From Streptomyces sp. S465 (GTDB taxonomy: Bacteria; Actinomycetota; Actinomycetes; Streptomycetales; Streptomycetaceae), in assembly GCF_026898115.1 (NCBI RefSeq), contig NZ_CP114036.1, positions 1,550,001 through 1,614,000 on the forward strand: a DNA stretch of 64,000 nt. The letters are read 5' to 3'. The notes under the pieces are model-generated. The model did no database searches. It saw nothing but the letters and a program-made list of their open reading frames with translations, and was not told where the DNA came from. A program made the translations under genes and the position numbers. Below, piece by piece: positions 34,040-43,218 of this stretch (positions are counted from its first letter, which is position 1; every line of letters begins with the position of its first letter).

Positions 34040-34465
34040 GTGCTAGCCGACCCTCGTCGTCGGTCCGCCGATCGAGCCGGAGAACACCTGCTTCAGCGCC
34101 GTTTCACCGCCGACGAGCTGCCTCGGCTACGGGTGCAGGTCGAGGAGTGCGCGGCCTGGGCCGGGCTCAGCGAGACCCGCCGCGGCGACTTCGTACTGGC
34201 CGTCGACGAGATCGCCAACAACGCCATCGAGCACGCGGGCGGCACCGGATCCCTGCTGCTGCGGCGGATCGGCGACGAGCTGGAGTGCCGGATCAGCGAC
34301 TCCGGCCCCGGCTTCTCCGAGGACGTCATCCCGCAGATCCTGCCGGGGCTGGACGGCGCGACCAACGGCCGCGGGCTGTGGCTGACCCGGCTGGTCACCG
34401 ACCGGCTGGCGATCAGCGCGGGGGCGGTGGGCGCCGTGGTGACGCTGGCCATGCGGCTGCGCTGA
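34040..34465 (+). CDS. HATPase_c anti-sigma-type ATP-binding protein
   Basis: A 141-residue GHKL ATPase without a kinase dimerisation domain. N box EIANNAIEHAGG, G1 box ISDSGPGFSED, G2 box GATNGRGLWLTRLV. It begins VLADPRRRSADRAGEH; the long upstream frame is not used because GTG 34040 has GGGAGG five bases before it. Such proteins are serine-kinase anti-sigma factors or their relatives. It is the first plus-strand gene of the locus. Confidence 0.85.
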   Translation: MLADPRRRSADRAGEHLLQRRFTADELPRLRVQVEECAAWAGLSETRRGDFVLAVDEIANNAIEHAGGTGSLLLRRIGDELECRISDSGPGFSEDVIPQILPGLDGATNGRGLWLTRLVTDRLAISAGAVGAVVTLAMRLR

Positions 34466-34561
34466 GCGAGCCGCCGGACTCCCTCGGCCACGGGATCGGC
34501 GGAACGCCGGGACAATGGGAAGAGACATATCCATGTGCCGGCGGGAGAGGCGGTGGGCACG

Positions 34562-35440
34562 GTGGAGCTTCCCGTGGTCGTGGGGGTCGACGGTTCGGAC
34601 GCCGCCTCGGACGCACTGGACTGGGCGGCCGAGGCGGCCGGGCGCCGCGGCCTTCCGCTGCGCATCGTCCACGCCTCCCTGTGGGAGCGGTACGAAGGGT
34701 ACGTTCCGGGGACGGCCGCCGACCGCCCCGCCGAGCGGCTGCACAGCGAGGCGGTGCTGGCCACCGCGGCCGAGCGGGCCGGGCGGCGGGTGCCGGCCCT
34801 GAAGGTGATGACCGACCTGGCCGCCGACGACGCGGTCACCGCCCTGCTGCGCGCCGGGCAGAGCGCCGAGGCGCTGGTGGTCGGCTCGCGCGGCCGCGGC
34901 GAGTTCGCCTCCCTGCTGCTGGGCTCGGTCGGACTGGGCATCGCGGCGCGCGCCCAGTGCCCGGTGGTCGTGGTGCGCGGCCGCCCGGAGAACGTGCACG
35001 GTGGGACGAACCGGGTGGTGGTCGGGATCGCCGAGCGCGAGCGCCCCGGCGAGCAGGAGCCCACGCCGCCCTCCGCCGCGGTCGCGTTCGCCCTCCGCGA
35101 GGCGCGGCTGCGCGGCGGCGAGCTGGTGGCCGTGCACGCATGGCGCTGCGCGGGCCCCGAGGACCACGGGGCGCGCGAGGACCACGCACGGCGCGCCGCC
35201 GAACTGCTGGACGAGGCGCTGGGCGGCGCCACGGCGGCCGGGCTGGCGCCGGTGCCGGTGGCGCACCGCCCGGTCGAGGGATCGGCGCGCAAGGCGCTGC
35301 TGGACGCCTCGGCGCACGCCGATCTGCTGGTGGTGGGGGCGCGGCGGCGGCAGGGGCACTTCGGCATGCAACTGGGGCTTGTCAACCACGCCGTTCTGCA
35401 TCACGCCAAGTGTCCGGCCGCCGTGGTGCCGGTTTCCTAG
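34562..35440 (+). CDS. Universal stress protein, tandem UspA domains
   Basis: A 292-residue protein with two UspA folds. The first begins MELPVVVGVDGSDAASDALD and ends LVVGSRGRGEFASLLLGSVG then CPVVVVRG, which carries the ATP-binding G-x2-G-x9-G-S/T pattern. The second (residues about 155-290) ends LLVVGARRRQGHFGMQLG then CPAAVVPVS, with a weaker ATP motif. GTG 34562 gives the usual family N-terminus and has GGGAGAGG 11 bases upstream; GTG 34553 and 34535 are possible. Tandem Usp proteins are regular members of Dos/Dev regulons. Confidence 0.88.
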   Translation: MELPVVVGVDGSDAASDALDWAAEAAGRRGLPLRIVHASLWERYEGYVPGTAADRPAERLHSEAVLATAAERAGRRVPALKVMTDLAADDAVTALLRAGQSAEALVVGSRGRGEFASLLLGSVGLGIAARAQCPVVVVRGRPENVHGGTNRVVVGIAERERPGEQEPTPPSAAVAFALREARLRGGELVAVHAWRCAGPEDHGAREDHARRAAELLDEALGGATAAGLAPVPVAHRPVEGSARKALLDASAHADLLVVGARRRQGHFGMQLGLVNHAVLHHAKCPAAVVPVS

Positions 35441-35553
35441 GCATCGGCCCCCGGCGGCCCACCGACCCTGGCCGAGTTCCTTCGCTCGCCGTCACCATCC
35501 GTGCCCGCCCCGGATACCCTGCTGGTGAGAGGCGCGAGGGGGATGGAGGCCAG

Positions 35554-37302
35554 GTGTCGGGCAGCGCGGACCAAGGACGCCATCCGGCCCTCCCCCAGCT
35601 CCGGCTCGATCAGCTTCTCGACGAGCTCCAGGCGCGGCTGGACGCCGCCCGGTCCACCCAGGACCGGATGCACAACCTGCTGGAGGCCGTGCTCAGTGTG
35701 GGCCGCGAGCTGGATCTGGAGCAGGTGCTGCGCCGGATCGTGGAGTCCGCGGTGGTGCTGGCCGACGCGGAGTACGGCGCGCTGGGCGTGGTCGACCGGC
35801 ATCGGCTCTCCCAGTTCCTGCCGGTCGGCATGTCCGGGGAACAGGCGCGCCGCATCGGTCCGTTACCCAGTGGCCACGGACTGCTCGGCGAGCTGATCCG
35901 TCACCCCCAGCCGCTGCGGCTGACCGATCTGTCGGAGCATCCGGCGAGCTACGGCTTTCCCGAGCACCATCCGCCGATGCGCTCGTTCCTGGGCGTGCCG
36001 ATCCGGGTCCGGGACGAGGTCTTCGGGAATCTCTATCTGACCGAGAAGCGCGGCGGCGCCCAGTTCGACCCCGACGACGAGGCGGTGCTGACCACCCTGT
36101 CGGTCGCCGCCGGGGTGGCCATCGACAACGCCCGGCTGTACCACGAGAGCCGGCGCCGCGAGCAGTGGCTGGAAGCGCTCGGCGTCATCACCCGTACGCT
36201 GCTGGCGGGCACCCCGGCGGGCGAGGTGCTGAGCATGATCGCCCGGCTCGCCCTCCAGGTGGCCCTCGCCGACTCGGCGGCGATCCTGCTGCCCGCCGCG
36301 GGCACCGATTCCCTGGTGGTCGAGGTGGCCGAGGGGCATGACGCGGAGCGCGTCGGCGGGCTCGTGGTGCCGTCCGACGGCTCGCTGGCCGGGCTCGCCG
36401 CCCGCACCGGGCGCCCCGCGGTCGCCTCGGACATACGGGTGGACTCGCGGGCCCGGTCCTGGCCGCTGCCGGCTCCGGAGAGCGAGTTCGGCCCGGTGGT
36501 GGCCGTCCCCCTGGTGGCCAACGAGCGGGCCTCGGGTGCGCTGCGGCTGTGCCGGCTCGCCGGGCGGCCGCCCTTCGACGACCACGAGGTGCAGCTGCTG
36601 TCGGGGTTCGCGGCGCAGGCGGCCCTCGCCCTGGAACTGGCCCGGCACCGCGCCGAGTCCGAGCACATGGCGCTGCTCCAGGACCGTGACCGGATCGCCC
36701 GGGACCTTCACGATCTGGCCATTCAGCGGCTCTTCGCGACCGGGCTGACCCTGCAGAGCGCGGGCCGGCTGATCGAACGCCCGGAGGCGTCCGAACGGGT
36801 GCGGCGGGCCGTCGACGACCTGGACGAGACCATCAAGATCATCCGGTCCACGATCTTCGCGCTGCGCACGGTCGGGGACGAGGACGGCGAACCCGCCACT
36901 TTGCGGCGCCGGCTGGTCAAGGCCGTCCGGTCGGCCTCCGACACCCTGGGGTTCGCACCGTCGCTGCTGATGGACGGCCCGGTCGACACCGATGTGCCGG
37001 ACGAGACCGGCGACCATGTGCTGGCGGTGCTCGCCGAGGCGCTCAGCAACACCGTGCGGCACGCCCACGCCCAGCGGGCGGAGGTGCGGCTGACCGTCGA
37101 CGGCGCCATCACCCTGACGGTCACGGACAACGGGGTGGGCATCGGGGATGCCGCCCCCAGCGGCGGGCTGGTCAACATGCGCTCCCGGGCCGAACTCCTG
37201 GGCGGCACTCTGGACATCGAGGCGCCCGAGGCGGGCGGCACACGGCTGGTGTGGTGTGTCCCCCTGACCGCCGACGGCCCGCCGGAACGGCGAAAGGGCT
37301 GA
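35554..37302 (+). CDS. DosS/DevS-like histidine kinase with two GAF domains
   Basis: A 582-residue cytoplasmic sensor kinase. GAF-A (residues about 50-205) contains LPSGHGLLGELIRHPQPLRL and EHHPPMRSFLGVPIRVRDEVFGNLYL in two parts; the HHPPM histidines (138/139) align with the region of the proximal haem ligand of mycobacterial DosS, so haem binding and O2, NO or redox sensing are plausible. GAF-B spans about 215-370. The HisKA_3 motif RDRIARDLHDLAIQRLF puts the phospho-acceptor at His386. The ATPase has N box ALSNTVRHAHA and GVGIGDAAPSGGLVNMRSRA. GTG 35554 has GGAGG four bases before it. Probable partner is the regulator at 32528. Confidence 0.88.
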   Translation: MSGSADQGRHPALPQLRLDQLLDELQARLDAARSTQDRMHNLLEAVLSVGRELDLEQVLRRIVESAVVLADAEYGALGVVDRHRLSQFLPVGMSGEQARRIGPLPSGHGLLGELIRHPQPLRLTDLSEHPASYGFPEHHPPMRSFLGVPIRVRDEVFGNLYLTEKRGGAQFDPDDEAVLTTLSVAAGVAIDNARLYHESRRREQWLEALGVITRTLLAGTPAGEVLSMIARLALQVALADSAAILLPAAGTDSLVVEVAEGHDAERVGGLVVPSDGSLAGLAARTGRPAVASDIRVDSRARSWPLPAPESEFGPVVAVPLVANERASGALRLCRLAGRPPFDDHEVQLLSGFAAQAALALELARHRAESEHMALLQDRDRIARDLHDLAIQRLFATGLTLQSAGRLIERPEASERVRRAVDDLDETIKIIRSTIFALRTVGDEDGEPATLRRRLVKAVRSASDTLGFAPSLLMDGPVDTDVPDETGDHVLAVLAEALSNTVRHAHAQRAEVRLTVDGAITLTVTDNGVGIGDAAPSGGLVNMRSRAELLGGTLDIEAPEAGGTRLVWCVPLTADGPPERRKG

Positions 37303-37390
37303 CCCCGTGATATTGCTCTCTCTTCACCGAATCAGCGCATATCCGGCCCGCGATGCGGTACCCACGAACGGGAAAGGGGGTGTGTGATCC

Positions 37391-37993
37391 ATGCGAACGA
37401 TCTGGGGGCTGTGGCGCTGGCGGCGCAACCCGCTGCGCCGTAGGACCGACCTGCTGGAGGCGTACGCGGCGCTGGTGGCCGCGTCGCTCATCCTGCTCGT
37501 CGCCCCCGTTGTCGGCTGGATGTCGGGGTCCTGGGCGCACGGAGCGCTGGAGAAGGTCGCGCGCGAGCAGCGCGCCGAGCGTCATCCGCTCTCGGCCACC
37601 GTGCTGAAGGTGCTGCCGCAGCCACCCATCGACTCCGATCCCGAGACCGCCTCCGCCGCGGACGCCCACCGTCGTGTCCTCGCCCGCTGGACGGGGCCGG
37701 ACGGCAGCAGCCACCAAGGCGCCCTGGCGGCCCGTCCCGACGCCGACCCCGGTGAGCGGTTCCGGATCTGGACCGACGACCACGGCCGCCCGGTGGGCCG
37801 CCCGCTGGACGCCGCCACGACCACCACGCACGCCGTGCTGGCCGGAGTCGGCGCGGCCGCGGGGACGGTGGTCCTGGTGGACGGCGCCCGGCGGCTGGTC
37901 GTATGGCGGCTCATGCGCCGGCGCTACACGCAGTGGGACATCGCCTGGGCGCGAGCCGGCCAGGACTGGGGCCGGGCGGACGCCGACAGCTAG
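37391..37993 (+). CDS. Rv1733c-like membrane protein
   Basis: A 200-residue protein with two membrane segments (residues about 28-50 and 140-165) bracketing an extracytoplasmic soluble part. It starts MRTIWGLWRWRRNPLRRRTD; the second segment ends ARRLVVWRLMRRRYTQWDIA. This is the shape and wording of the Rv1733c family, a DosR-regulon product in M. tuberculosis with unknown function. It follows the sensor kinase by 88 bp. Confidence 0.8.
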   Translation: MRTIWGLWRWRRNPLRRRTDLLEAYAALVAASLILLVAPVVGWMSGSWAHGALEKVAREQRAERHPLSATVLKVLPQPPIDSDPETASAADAHRRVLARWTGPDGSSHQGALAARPDADPGERFRIWTDDHGRPVGRPLDAATTTTHAVLAGVGAAAGTVVLVDGARRLVVWRLMRRRYTQWDIAWARAGQDWGRADADS

Positions 37994-38206
37994 CGTCGGC
38001 GGGCGGGCCACGCTCAGGCGTTACGGACGCCCGTGGACGGGCCGTTAATTGTCATATGAACGCCAATCCCGCCCGTCGTCCACAGGCACGTCAACTCACG
38101 GTGCCGTGCGCACGCTACGGTGGGCACTCCATATGCGCAGCGGCAGTCGGCAGCGGCGGTCAGGCGCGCACACCGACTACGCACGAGGTGGGGGCACAGC
38201 AGCACC

Positions 38207-40645
38207 ATGGCACAGGGCTCGGTCGTCCAGGTGACGCACAGCGGAACGTCGCGGTGGCGGCGCCGCACCGGAGAGTACGCCTCCCTCACGGCGGCCCTGG
38301 AGGCCGCCGGGGACGGTGATGTGCTCTCCATCTCGCCCGGCACCTACCGCGAGAATCTGGTGGTGGGCCGGGCCGTCACCCTGCGCGGGCCCGAGGGCTC
38401 CGCCCGCGGTTCGGTGCGGATCGCGCCGGTGGACGGCGTCGCGCTGACGATACGGGCCTCCGCCACGGTCCAGGATCTGCATGTCGAGGGCCAGGACTCG
38501 GCCGCACCCGCGCTGCTGATCGAGGACGGCACCGCGGAGCTGGCGGACGTCCGGGTCGCCACCCGCTCGGCGGTCGGCATCGAGGTGCGCGGCGGCGCCC
38601 GGCCGACCGTGCGGCGCTGCACCGTGGACAACCCCGCGGGCGTCGGGCTCAGCGTGTTGGACGGCGCGGGCGGGGTGTTCGAGGAGTGCGAGGTGGTGGC
38701 CGCCGGGCAGTCCGGGGTGGCGGTGCGCGGCGGCGCCCGGCCGCGCCTGGAGCGCTGCCGGATCCACCACGCCTCCGGGGCCGGGCTCTCGCTGACCGGG
38801 GAGCACACCTCCCTGGAGGCCGTCGGCTGTGAGGTGTACGAGATCCGGGGCGCCGGGGTGCAGGTCTCCGGGCGCGCGACCGGGCATCTGACCGACTGCC
38901 GGGTGCACCGCACCACGTCCGACGGGGTGAACCTGGACACGGACGCGGTGCTCACGCTCGCCGACTGCGAGATCCACGACATCCCGGAGAACGCGATCGA
39001 CCTGAGGTCGCGTTCGGTGCTCACGCTGACCCGCTCCACGGTGCGCCGCTTCGGGCGCAACGGCCTGTCGGTGTGGGACCCGGGCACCCGGGTCGACGCC
39101 AACCAGTGCGAGCTGCACGAGAGCACCGGCGACTACCCGGCGGTGTGGGTGAGCGACGGGGCCACCGCCGTGCTCGACTCGTGCCGGGTGCGCGAGGTGC
39201 CGGACGCGCTGTTCGTCCTGGACCGGGGGTCGCGGGTCGATGTGGTCGACAGCGATCTGTCACAGGTGCGCTCCACCGCGGTCTCGGTGAGCGACGGGGC
39301 CATCGTCCAGCTGGACGACTGCCGGATCCGGGAGGCGGCCACCGGGGCGTGGTTCCGTGACCACGGCAGCGGCGGCACGCTCGCCAACTGCACCATAGAC
39401 GGCGCCTCCACCGGAGTGATCGTCACCAAGGGCGCCGATCCGACGGTCGAGCGCACCACGGTCTCCGGGCCGACGGAGGCCGGGTTCTATGTCTCCGCCG
39501 AGGGCCGCGGCACGTTCACCGGCTGCCGGGTGACCGGCAGCGGGGGCTATGGCTTCCACATCATCGACGGCTGCCGCACCACCTTGACCCGGTGCCGTAC
39601 GGAGCGGTGCGCGCGCGGCGGTTACGAGTTCTCCGAGGCGGGCCCGGTCGTCGAGGACTGCACCAGCGACGAGAGCGCCACCACGGCGCCGGGCTCTCCG
39701 GCCGCGCCCGCCGCGCCCGGTGTCACCACGCCCGCCGTGCAGACCGCCGCCTCGACGGGCGGGCTGCTGGGCGGGGTCCCGGCGCAGCGGTCCGCCCAGA
39801 CCGCCGCGCCCGCCGCCGAGCCCCCGGTCGCCGTCCGCCCCTCCACCGAGGTGCTGGGCGAACTGGACGCGCTGGTCGGACTGGAGAGCGTCAAGCGCGA
39901 GGTGCGGGCCCTCACCGACATGATCGAGGTGGGCCGGCGGCGTCAGCAGGCCGGGCTCAAGGCCGCCTCCGTCCGCCGCCATCTGGTCTTCACCGGCTCC
40001 CCCGGCACCGGTAAGACGACGGTCGCCCGGCTCTACGGCGAGATCCTGGCCTCCCTCGGGGTGCTGGAGCGCGGCCATCTGGTGGAGGTCTCCCGGGTGG
40101 ACCTGGTCGGTGAGCACATCGGCTCCACGGCCATCCGCACCCAGGAGGCGTTCGACCGGGCGCGCGGCGGAGTGCTGTTCATCGACGAGGCGTACGCCCT
40201 CTCGCCGGAGGACTCCGGCCGGGACTTCGGCCGGGAGGCCATCGACACGCTGGTGAAGCTGATGGAGGACCACCGGGACGAGGTCGTGGTCATCGTGGCC
40301 GGGTACACCGCCGAGATGGAGCGCTTCCTGACCGTCAACCCCGGTGTGGCCTCCCGTTTCTCGCGCACCATCACCTTCGGCGACTACGCCCCCGAGGAAC
40401 TGCTGCGGATCGTCGAGCAGCAGGCCGAGGAGCAGGAGTACCGGATCGGCGAGGGGGCGGCGGAGGCGCTGCTGAAGTACTTCACCGCCCTTCCGAAGGG
40501 CCCGGCGTTCGGCAACGGCCGCACCGCCCGGCAGACCTTCGAGGCGATGGTGGAGCGGCACGCGGGTCGGGTCGCCCAGCTGAGCGACCCGACCACGGAC
40601 GACCTCACGCTGCTCTATCCGGAGGACCTGCCGGAGCTCATCTGA
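38207..40645 (+). CDS. Right-handed beta-helix protein fused to a CbxX/EccA-type AAA ATPase
   Basis: An 812-residue fusion. Residues about 10-480 are pectate-lyase-like beta-helix coils, recognisable by repeats such as GVEVRGGARPTVRRC and GVAVRGGARPRLERC, with one Cys per coil. After an Ala/Pro linker, residues about 545-812 are a CbxX/CfxQ AAA domain: Walker A GSPGTGKT at 597-604, Walker B VLFIDEAYAL, and GLESVKREVRALTDMIEVGR. EccA proteins of type VII secretion share this AAA type but have TPR, not beta-helix, N-termini. ATG 38207 is chosen; the upstream frame lacks similarity. No ESX genes are near. The stop overlaps the next convergent gene by 31 bp. Confidence 0.88.
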   Translation: MAQGSVVQVTHSGTSRWRRRTGEYASLTAALEAAGDGDVLSISPGTYRENLVVGRAVTLRGPEGSARGSVRIAPVDGVALTIRASATVQDLHVEGQDSAAPALLIEDGTAELADVRVATRSAVGIEVRGGARPTVRRCTVDNPAGVGLSVLDGAGGVFEECEVVAAGQSGVAVRGGARPRLERCRIHHASGAGLSLTGEHTSLEAVGCEVYEIRGAGVQVSGRATGHLTDCRVHRTTSDGVNLDTDAVLTLADCEIHDIPENAIDLRSRSVLTLTRSTVRRFGRNGLSVWDPGTRVDANQCELHESTGDYPAVWVSDGATAVLDSCRVREVPDALFVLDRGSRVDVVDSDLSQVRSTAVSVSDGAIVQLDDCRIREAATGAWFRDHGSGGTLANCTIDGASTGVIVTKGADPTVERTTVSGPTEAGFYVSAEGRGTFTGCRVTGSGGYGFHIIDGCRTTLTRCRTERCARGGYEFSEAGPVVEDCTSDESATTAPGSPAAPAAPGVTTPAVQTAASTGGLLGGVPAQRSAQTAAPAAEPPVAVRPSTEVLGELDALVGLESVKREVRALTDMIEVGRRRQQAGLKAASVRRHLVFTGSPGTGKTTVARLYGEILASLGVLERGHLVEVSRVDLVGEHIGSTAIRTQEAFDRARGGVLFIDEAYALSPEDSGRDFGREAIDTLVKLMEDHRDEVVVIVAGYTAEMERFLTVNPGVASRFSRTITFGDYAPEELLRIVEQQAEEQEYRIGEGAAEALLKYFTALPKGPAFGNGRTARQTFEAMVERHAGRVAQLSDPTTDDLTLLYPEDLPELI

Positions 40646-43029
40646 CCGGCCTCCTCCGGCGGTGGCGGCGTCTGCTCCGGCAGCCGGGCCAGCAGCCCGG
40701 CCCGCTCCCGGTCGAAGAGCGGGTCGGCCTGGTAGTCCCCGTGCCCCAGGATCGGCGCGGGCAGCGGGTGTTCGGTCGTACGGCCGTAGACCATCGGGTC
40801 CTTGAACGGGTCGCAGTCGACCTCGGGCCCGCTGCCGTCGGGCAGCCGGATGGGGCCGCCTATCGGGTCGGTGTACCGCCACAGATTGCGCCAGCGGCGC
40901 ATCTCGCCGTGGAGCGAGAGCAGTTGGTCGGGGCCGAAGTAGGCGGGGAACCAGCGCCCGTAGAGCCGCTCCAGCGGTGAGCCGTAGGTGAGCAGCGCGA
41001 TCCGGCCGCGGGTGCGGTGGTCCACCTGCCAGGCCGCGGCGGCGGCCAGCACACTGCCCTGGGAGTGGCCGGAGATGACCAGCCGGCCGCCGTACCGGCG
41101 GGTCCAGGTCTCCATCCGCCAGGTCAGATCGGGCACCGCCCGCTCGGCGTAGCACGGCGGCGCGAAGGGGTGGGCGGCGCGCGGCCAGAAGGTGCCCACG
41201 TCCCACAGGATGCCGATGGTGCGGCGGGCGGCGGGGCTGCGGTAGGCGCGGCGGGCCCAGGTGATCAGCATCAGAAAGGCCAGCCCCATCAGCCAGGAGC
41301 CCAGTGCCTGCGCGGTCTGGGCGGCGGCGTCCACGACCCCGGGCGCGCCGTCGGCGGCCCGCCCCGGCACCTCGTCCGTGACCCAGGCCCCGACGATGGC
41401 GAGGGCACCGAGCAGCAGGGTGAACAGCGCGACGGGGCCCACGATCCACGGGACGGAGTCGGTGAGGCCGGCGCGGGCGATCGTGCCCGCGATCCGCCGG
41501 GTGCGCACGGCGTCGGGGCGCTCCTCCGGATAGCCGTCCATGATGGTCGGCAGCAGCCGGTTGCGCACCCGCCACACCCTGACGCTGAAGATCAGCAGCA
41601 GTCCGAGCAGGACCAGCAGCAGCGCGGGGATGGCCGTGGCCAGCCAGGTCAGCAGAACCGGCGGGGCGATGCCCGGCCCCTCACCGGGGGTGGCGCCGCC
41701 GTCCAGCCAGTCGGCGAACCGCTGGGCGACACCGCCGGCCAGCACCGCGCCGAGCCCGCAGGCGAGCGTGGCGACGGCGGGTCCGGCCAGCCCGAGCAGC
41801 GGGGTGCGGCCCAGGGCGTAGCCGCCGCGTCCGGAGCGCGCGGCCCGGTGGAGGGCCAGGGCGCACACCGCCATGGCCACGATCAGCGCGCCCTCCCCGA
41901 TGACGATGGCGCAGAACGCCTGGTTGCCCGGAAGCTTGCCGGTGGACACCCAGCCGGGGCGGGACCAGCCGGCGTGCAGGACGGAGAGCGCCAGCACGGC
42001 GAGGGCCGCGCCGGGCAGCGCGGTGATGGTGATGCGGTCCAGCTCCCCGTCGACCTTGGTCTCGCTGCGGCCGCGGTGGCACACCACGGCCACCACCGCG
42101 GCCGCGCCCAGGGTGATCAGCGCCAGCAGCGCCCAGCCCGCGGCGTCCTGGAGGCCGCTGCCGCCCGGTTTGCGATCGTAGGTGGTGGTGGGCAGGGTCA
42201 GGCCCGCCGCGATGGTGAGGAACCCGGCGGCGGTGTGCGCGGCGCGCAGCCGGGCCACGATCCGGCGGCCGTACCAGAAGCCGGGCAGGCACAGCGCGGG
42301 GCGGTTGCCGGCCTCGGGGGCGGCCTCGTCGACGGGGCGCTCCAGCGGCGGGGAGGACTCGTACGCGCTCCAGGTGCGGTTGGACAGGTACCACAGCAGT
42401 CCGGTGAGCGCGCCGGGCAGCACCGCGGCCAGCGCGAGCCTGCGGCCGGGCTGGCTCCACCAGCCGTGGTTCTCCGGGGAGAGGAAGGCCAGCCAGGACG
42501 TGTCCGCGGCACAGTCGGCCGAACCGGCGCACTGCCAGGCGACCAGGTCCAGGGCCACCTCACAGGCACCGGCGATCAGCAGCACGGTCAGGCTGAGCGC
42601 CACGAGCCGTACGAACAGGCCGTAGGTGCGCACGGTCCGCTCGCGCCGGTCGGCCGGGGGCCGCATCCAGTGGGCGAGGTTGGCGACCATGAAGGGCAGC
42701 AGGAGCAGCCACAGGGCGCGGGAGCTGTTGCCCGAGGTGAGGTTGCACCATACGTACGCCTCGCGGATCGGGCCCTCGCGGCCCGGCTCCTCGCGCTCCT
42801 GCGGCGAGCGCCGCTCGGCGTCCACGTCCTCGGCCCTGCGGTAGACCGCGGCGGTCTCGTCGCCGGTGACCAGGCTGGTGCACGGATCGTCCAGCATCTC
42901 CTGGGGGGTGGTGCCGCCCACTCCGTGGACGAGCAGTTCCAGGTCGGGCGGCGGCGCTCCGCCCGCACCGGCCGACGTCGCCGGCTGCGTCGCGTCGGCC
43001 GGTGTGTCCGTACGCGTGGTCGATGCCAC
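40615..43029 (-). CDS. Large membrane protein with alpha/beta hydrolase (lipase-like) domain
   Basis: An 804-residue protein. N-terminal LELLVHGVGGTTPQEML looks like the HGxG oxyanion region of hydrolases. Residues about 115-600 hold roughly ten membrane segments. The C-terminal part has the nucleophile elbow VISGHSQGSVLAA with Ser656, then TYGSPLERLYGRWFPAYFG. GTG 43029 has GGGGGA upstream and gives a unique N-terminus. I know of homologues annotated only as membrane or hypothetical proteins in Streptomyces. Substrate unknown; its end lies inside the beta-helix/AAA gene (31-bp overlap), so each mRNA end can pair with the other. Confidence 0.78.
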   Translation of the reverse strand: MASTTRTDTPADATQPATSAGAGGAPPPDLELLVHGVGGTTPQEMLDDPCTSLVTGDETAAVYRRAEDVDAERRSPQEREEPGREGPIREAYVWCNLTSGNSSRALWLLLLPFMVANLAHWMRPPADRRERTVRTYGLFVRLVALSLTVLLIAGACEVALDLVAWQCAGSADCAADTSWLAFLSPENHGWWSQPGRRLALAAVLPGALTGLLWYLSNRTWSAYESSPPLERPVDEAAPEAGNRPALCLPGFWYGRRIVARLRAAHTAAGFLTIAAGLTLPTTTYDRKPGGSGLQDAAGWALLALITLGAAAVVAVVCHRGRSETKVDGELDRITITALPGAALAVLALSVLHAGWSRPGWVSTGKLPGNQAFCAIVIGEGALIVAMAVCALALHRAARSGRGGYALGRTPLLGLAGPAVATLACGLGAVLAGGVAQRFADWLDGGATPGEGPGIAPPVLLTWLATAIPALLLVLLGLLLIFSVRVWRVRNRLLPTIMDGYPEERPDAVRTRRIAGTIARAGLTDSVPWIVGPVALFTLLLGALAIVGAWVTDEVPGRAADGAPGVVDAAAQTAQALGSWLMGLAFLMLITWARRAYRSPAARRTIGILWDVGTFWPRAAHPFAPPCYAERAVPDLTWRMETWTRRYGGRLVISGHSQGSVLAAAAAWQVDHRTRGRIALLTYGSPLERLYGRWFPAYFGPDQLLSLHGEMRRWRNLWRYTDPIGGPIRLPDGSGPEVDCDPFKDPMVYGRTTEHPLPAPILGHGDYQADPLFDRERAGLLARLPEQTPPPPEEAGQMSSGRSSG

Positions 43030-43218
43030 CGTGTCCCCCGATCCGGTGCGGTGCGGTCGTTCTGCTCCCAGAGTGTGCCCACCGGTCCCCGCTCCCGACC
43101 CTGACGGGGCGGGCGTGGCGAAATCGTGACCCGGGGTACTGCGCCCCTCGGCTGTCCCCGCCCCGTGCGAAGATGAACGCGCGGGCGACGAGGGCCGACC
43201 GGAAGGAGACGAGGCAGG

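Noticed and set aside
34147..35553. Extension of the sensor-kinase frame upstream to 34147
   Set aside because: The part before GTG 35554 is low-complexity Arg/Gly text overlapping two good genes; the kinase has its own ribosome site.
39260..41575. A 771-codon minus-strand frame across the ATPase and hydrolase ends
   Set aside because: The real genes on both strands show clear motifs; this frame has Arg/Pro/Gly noise only.
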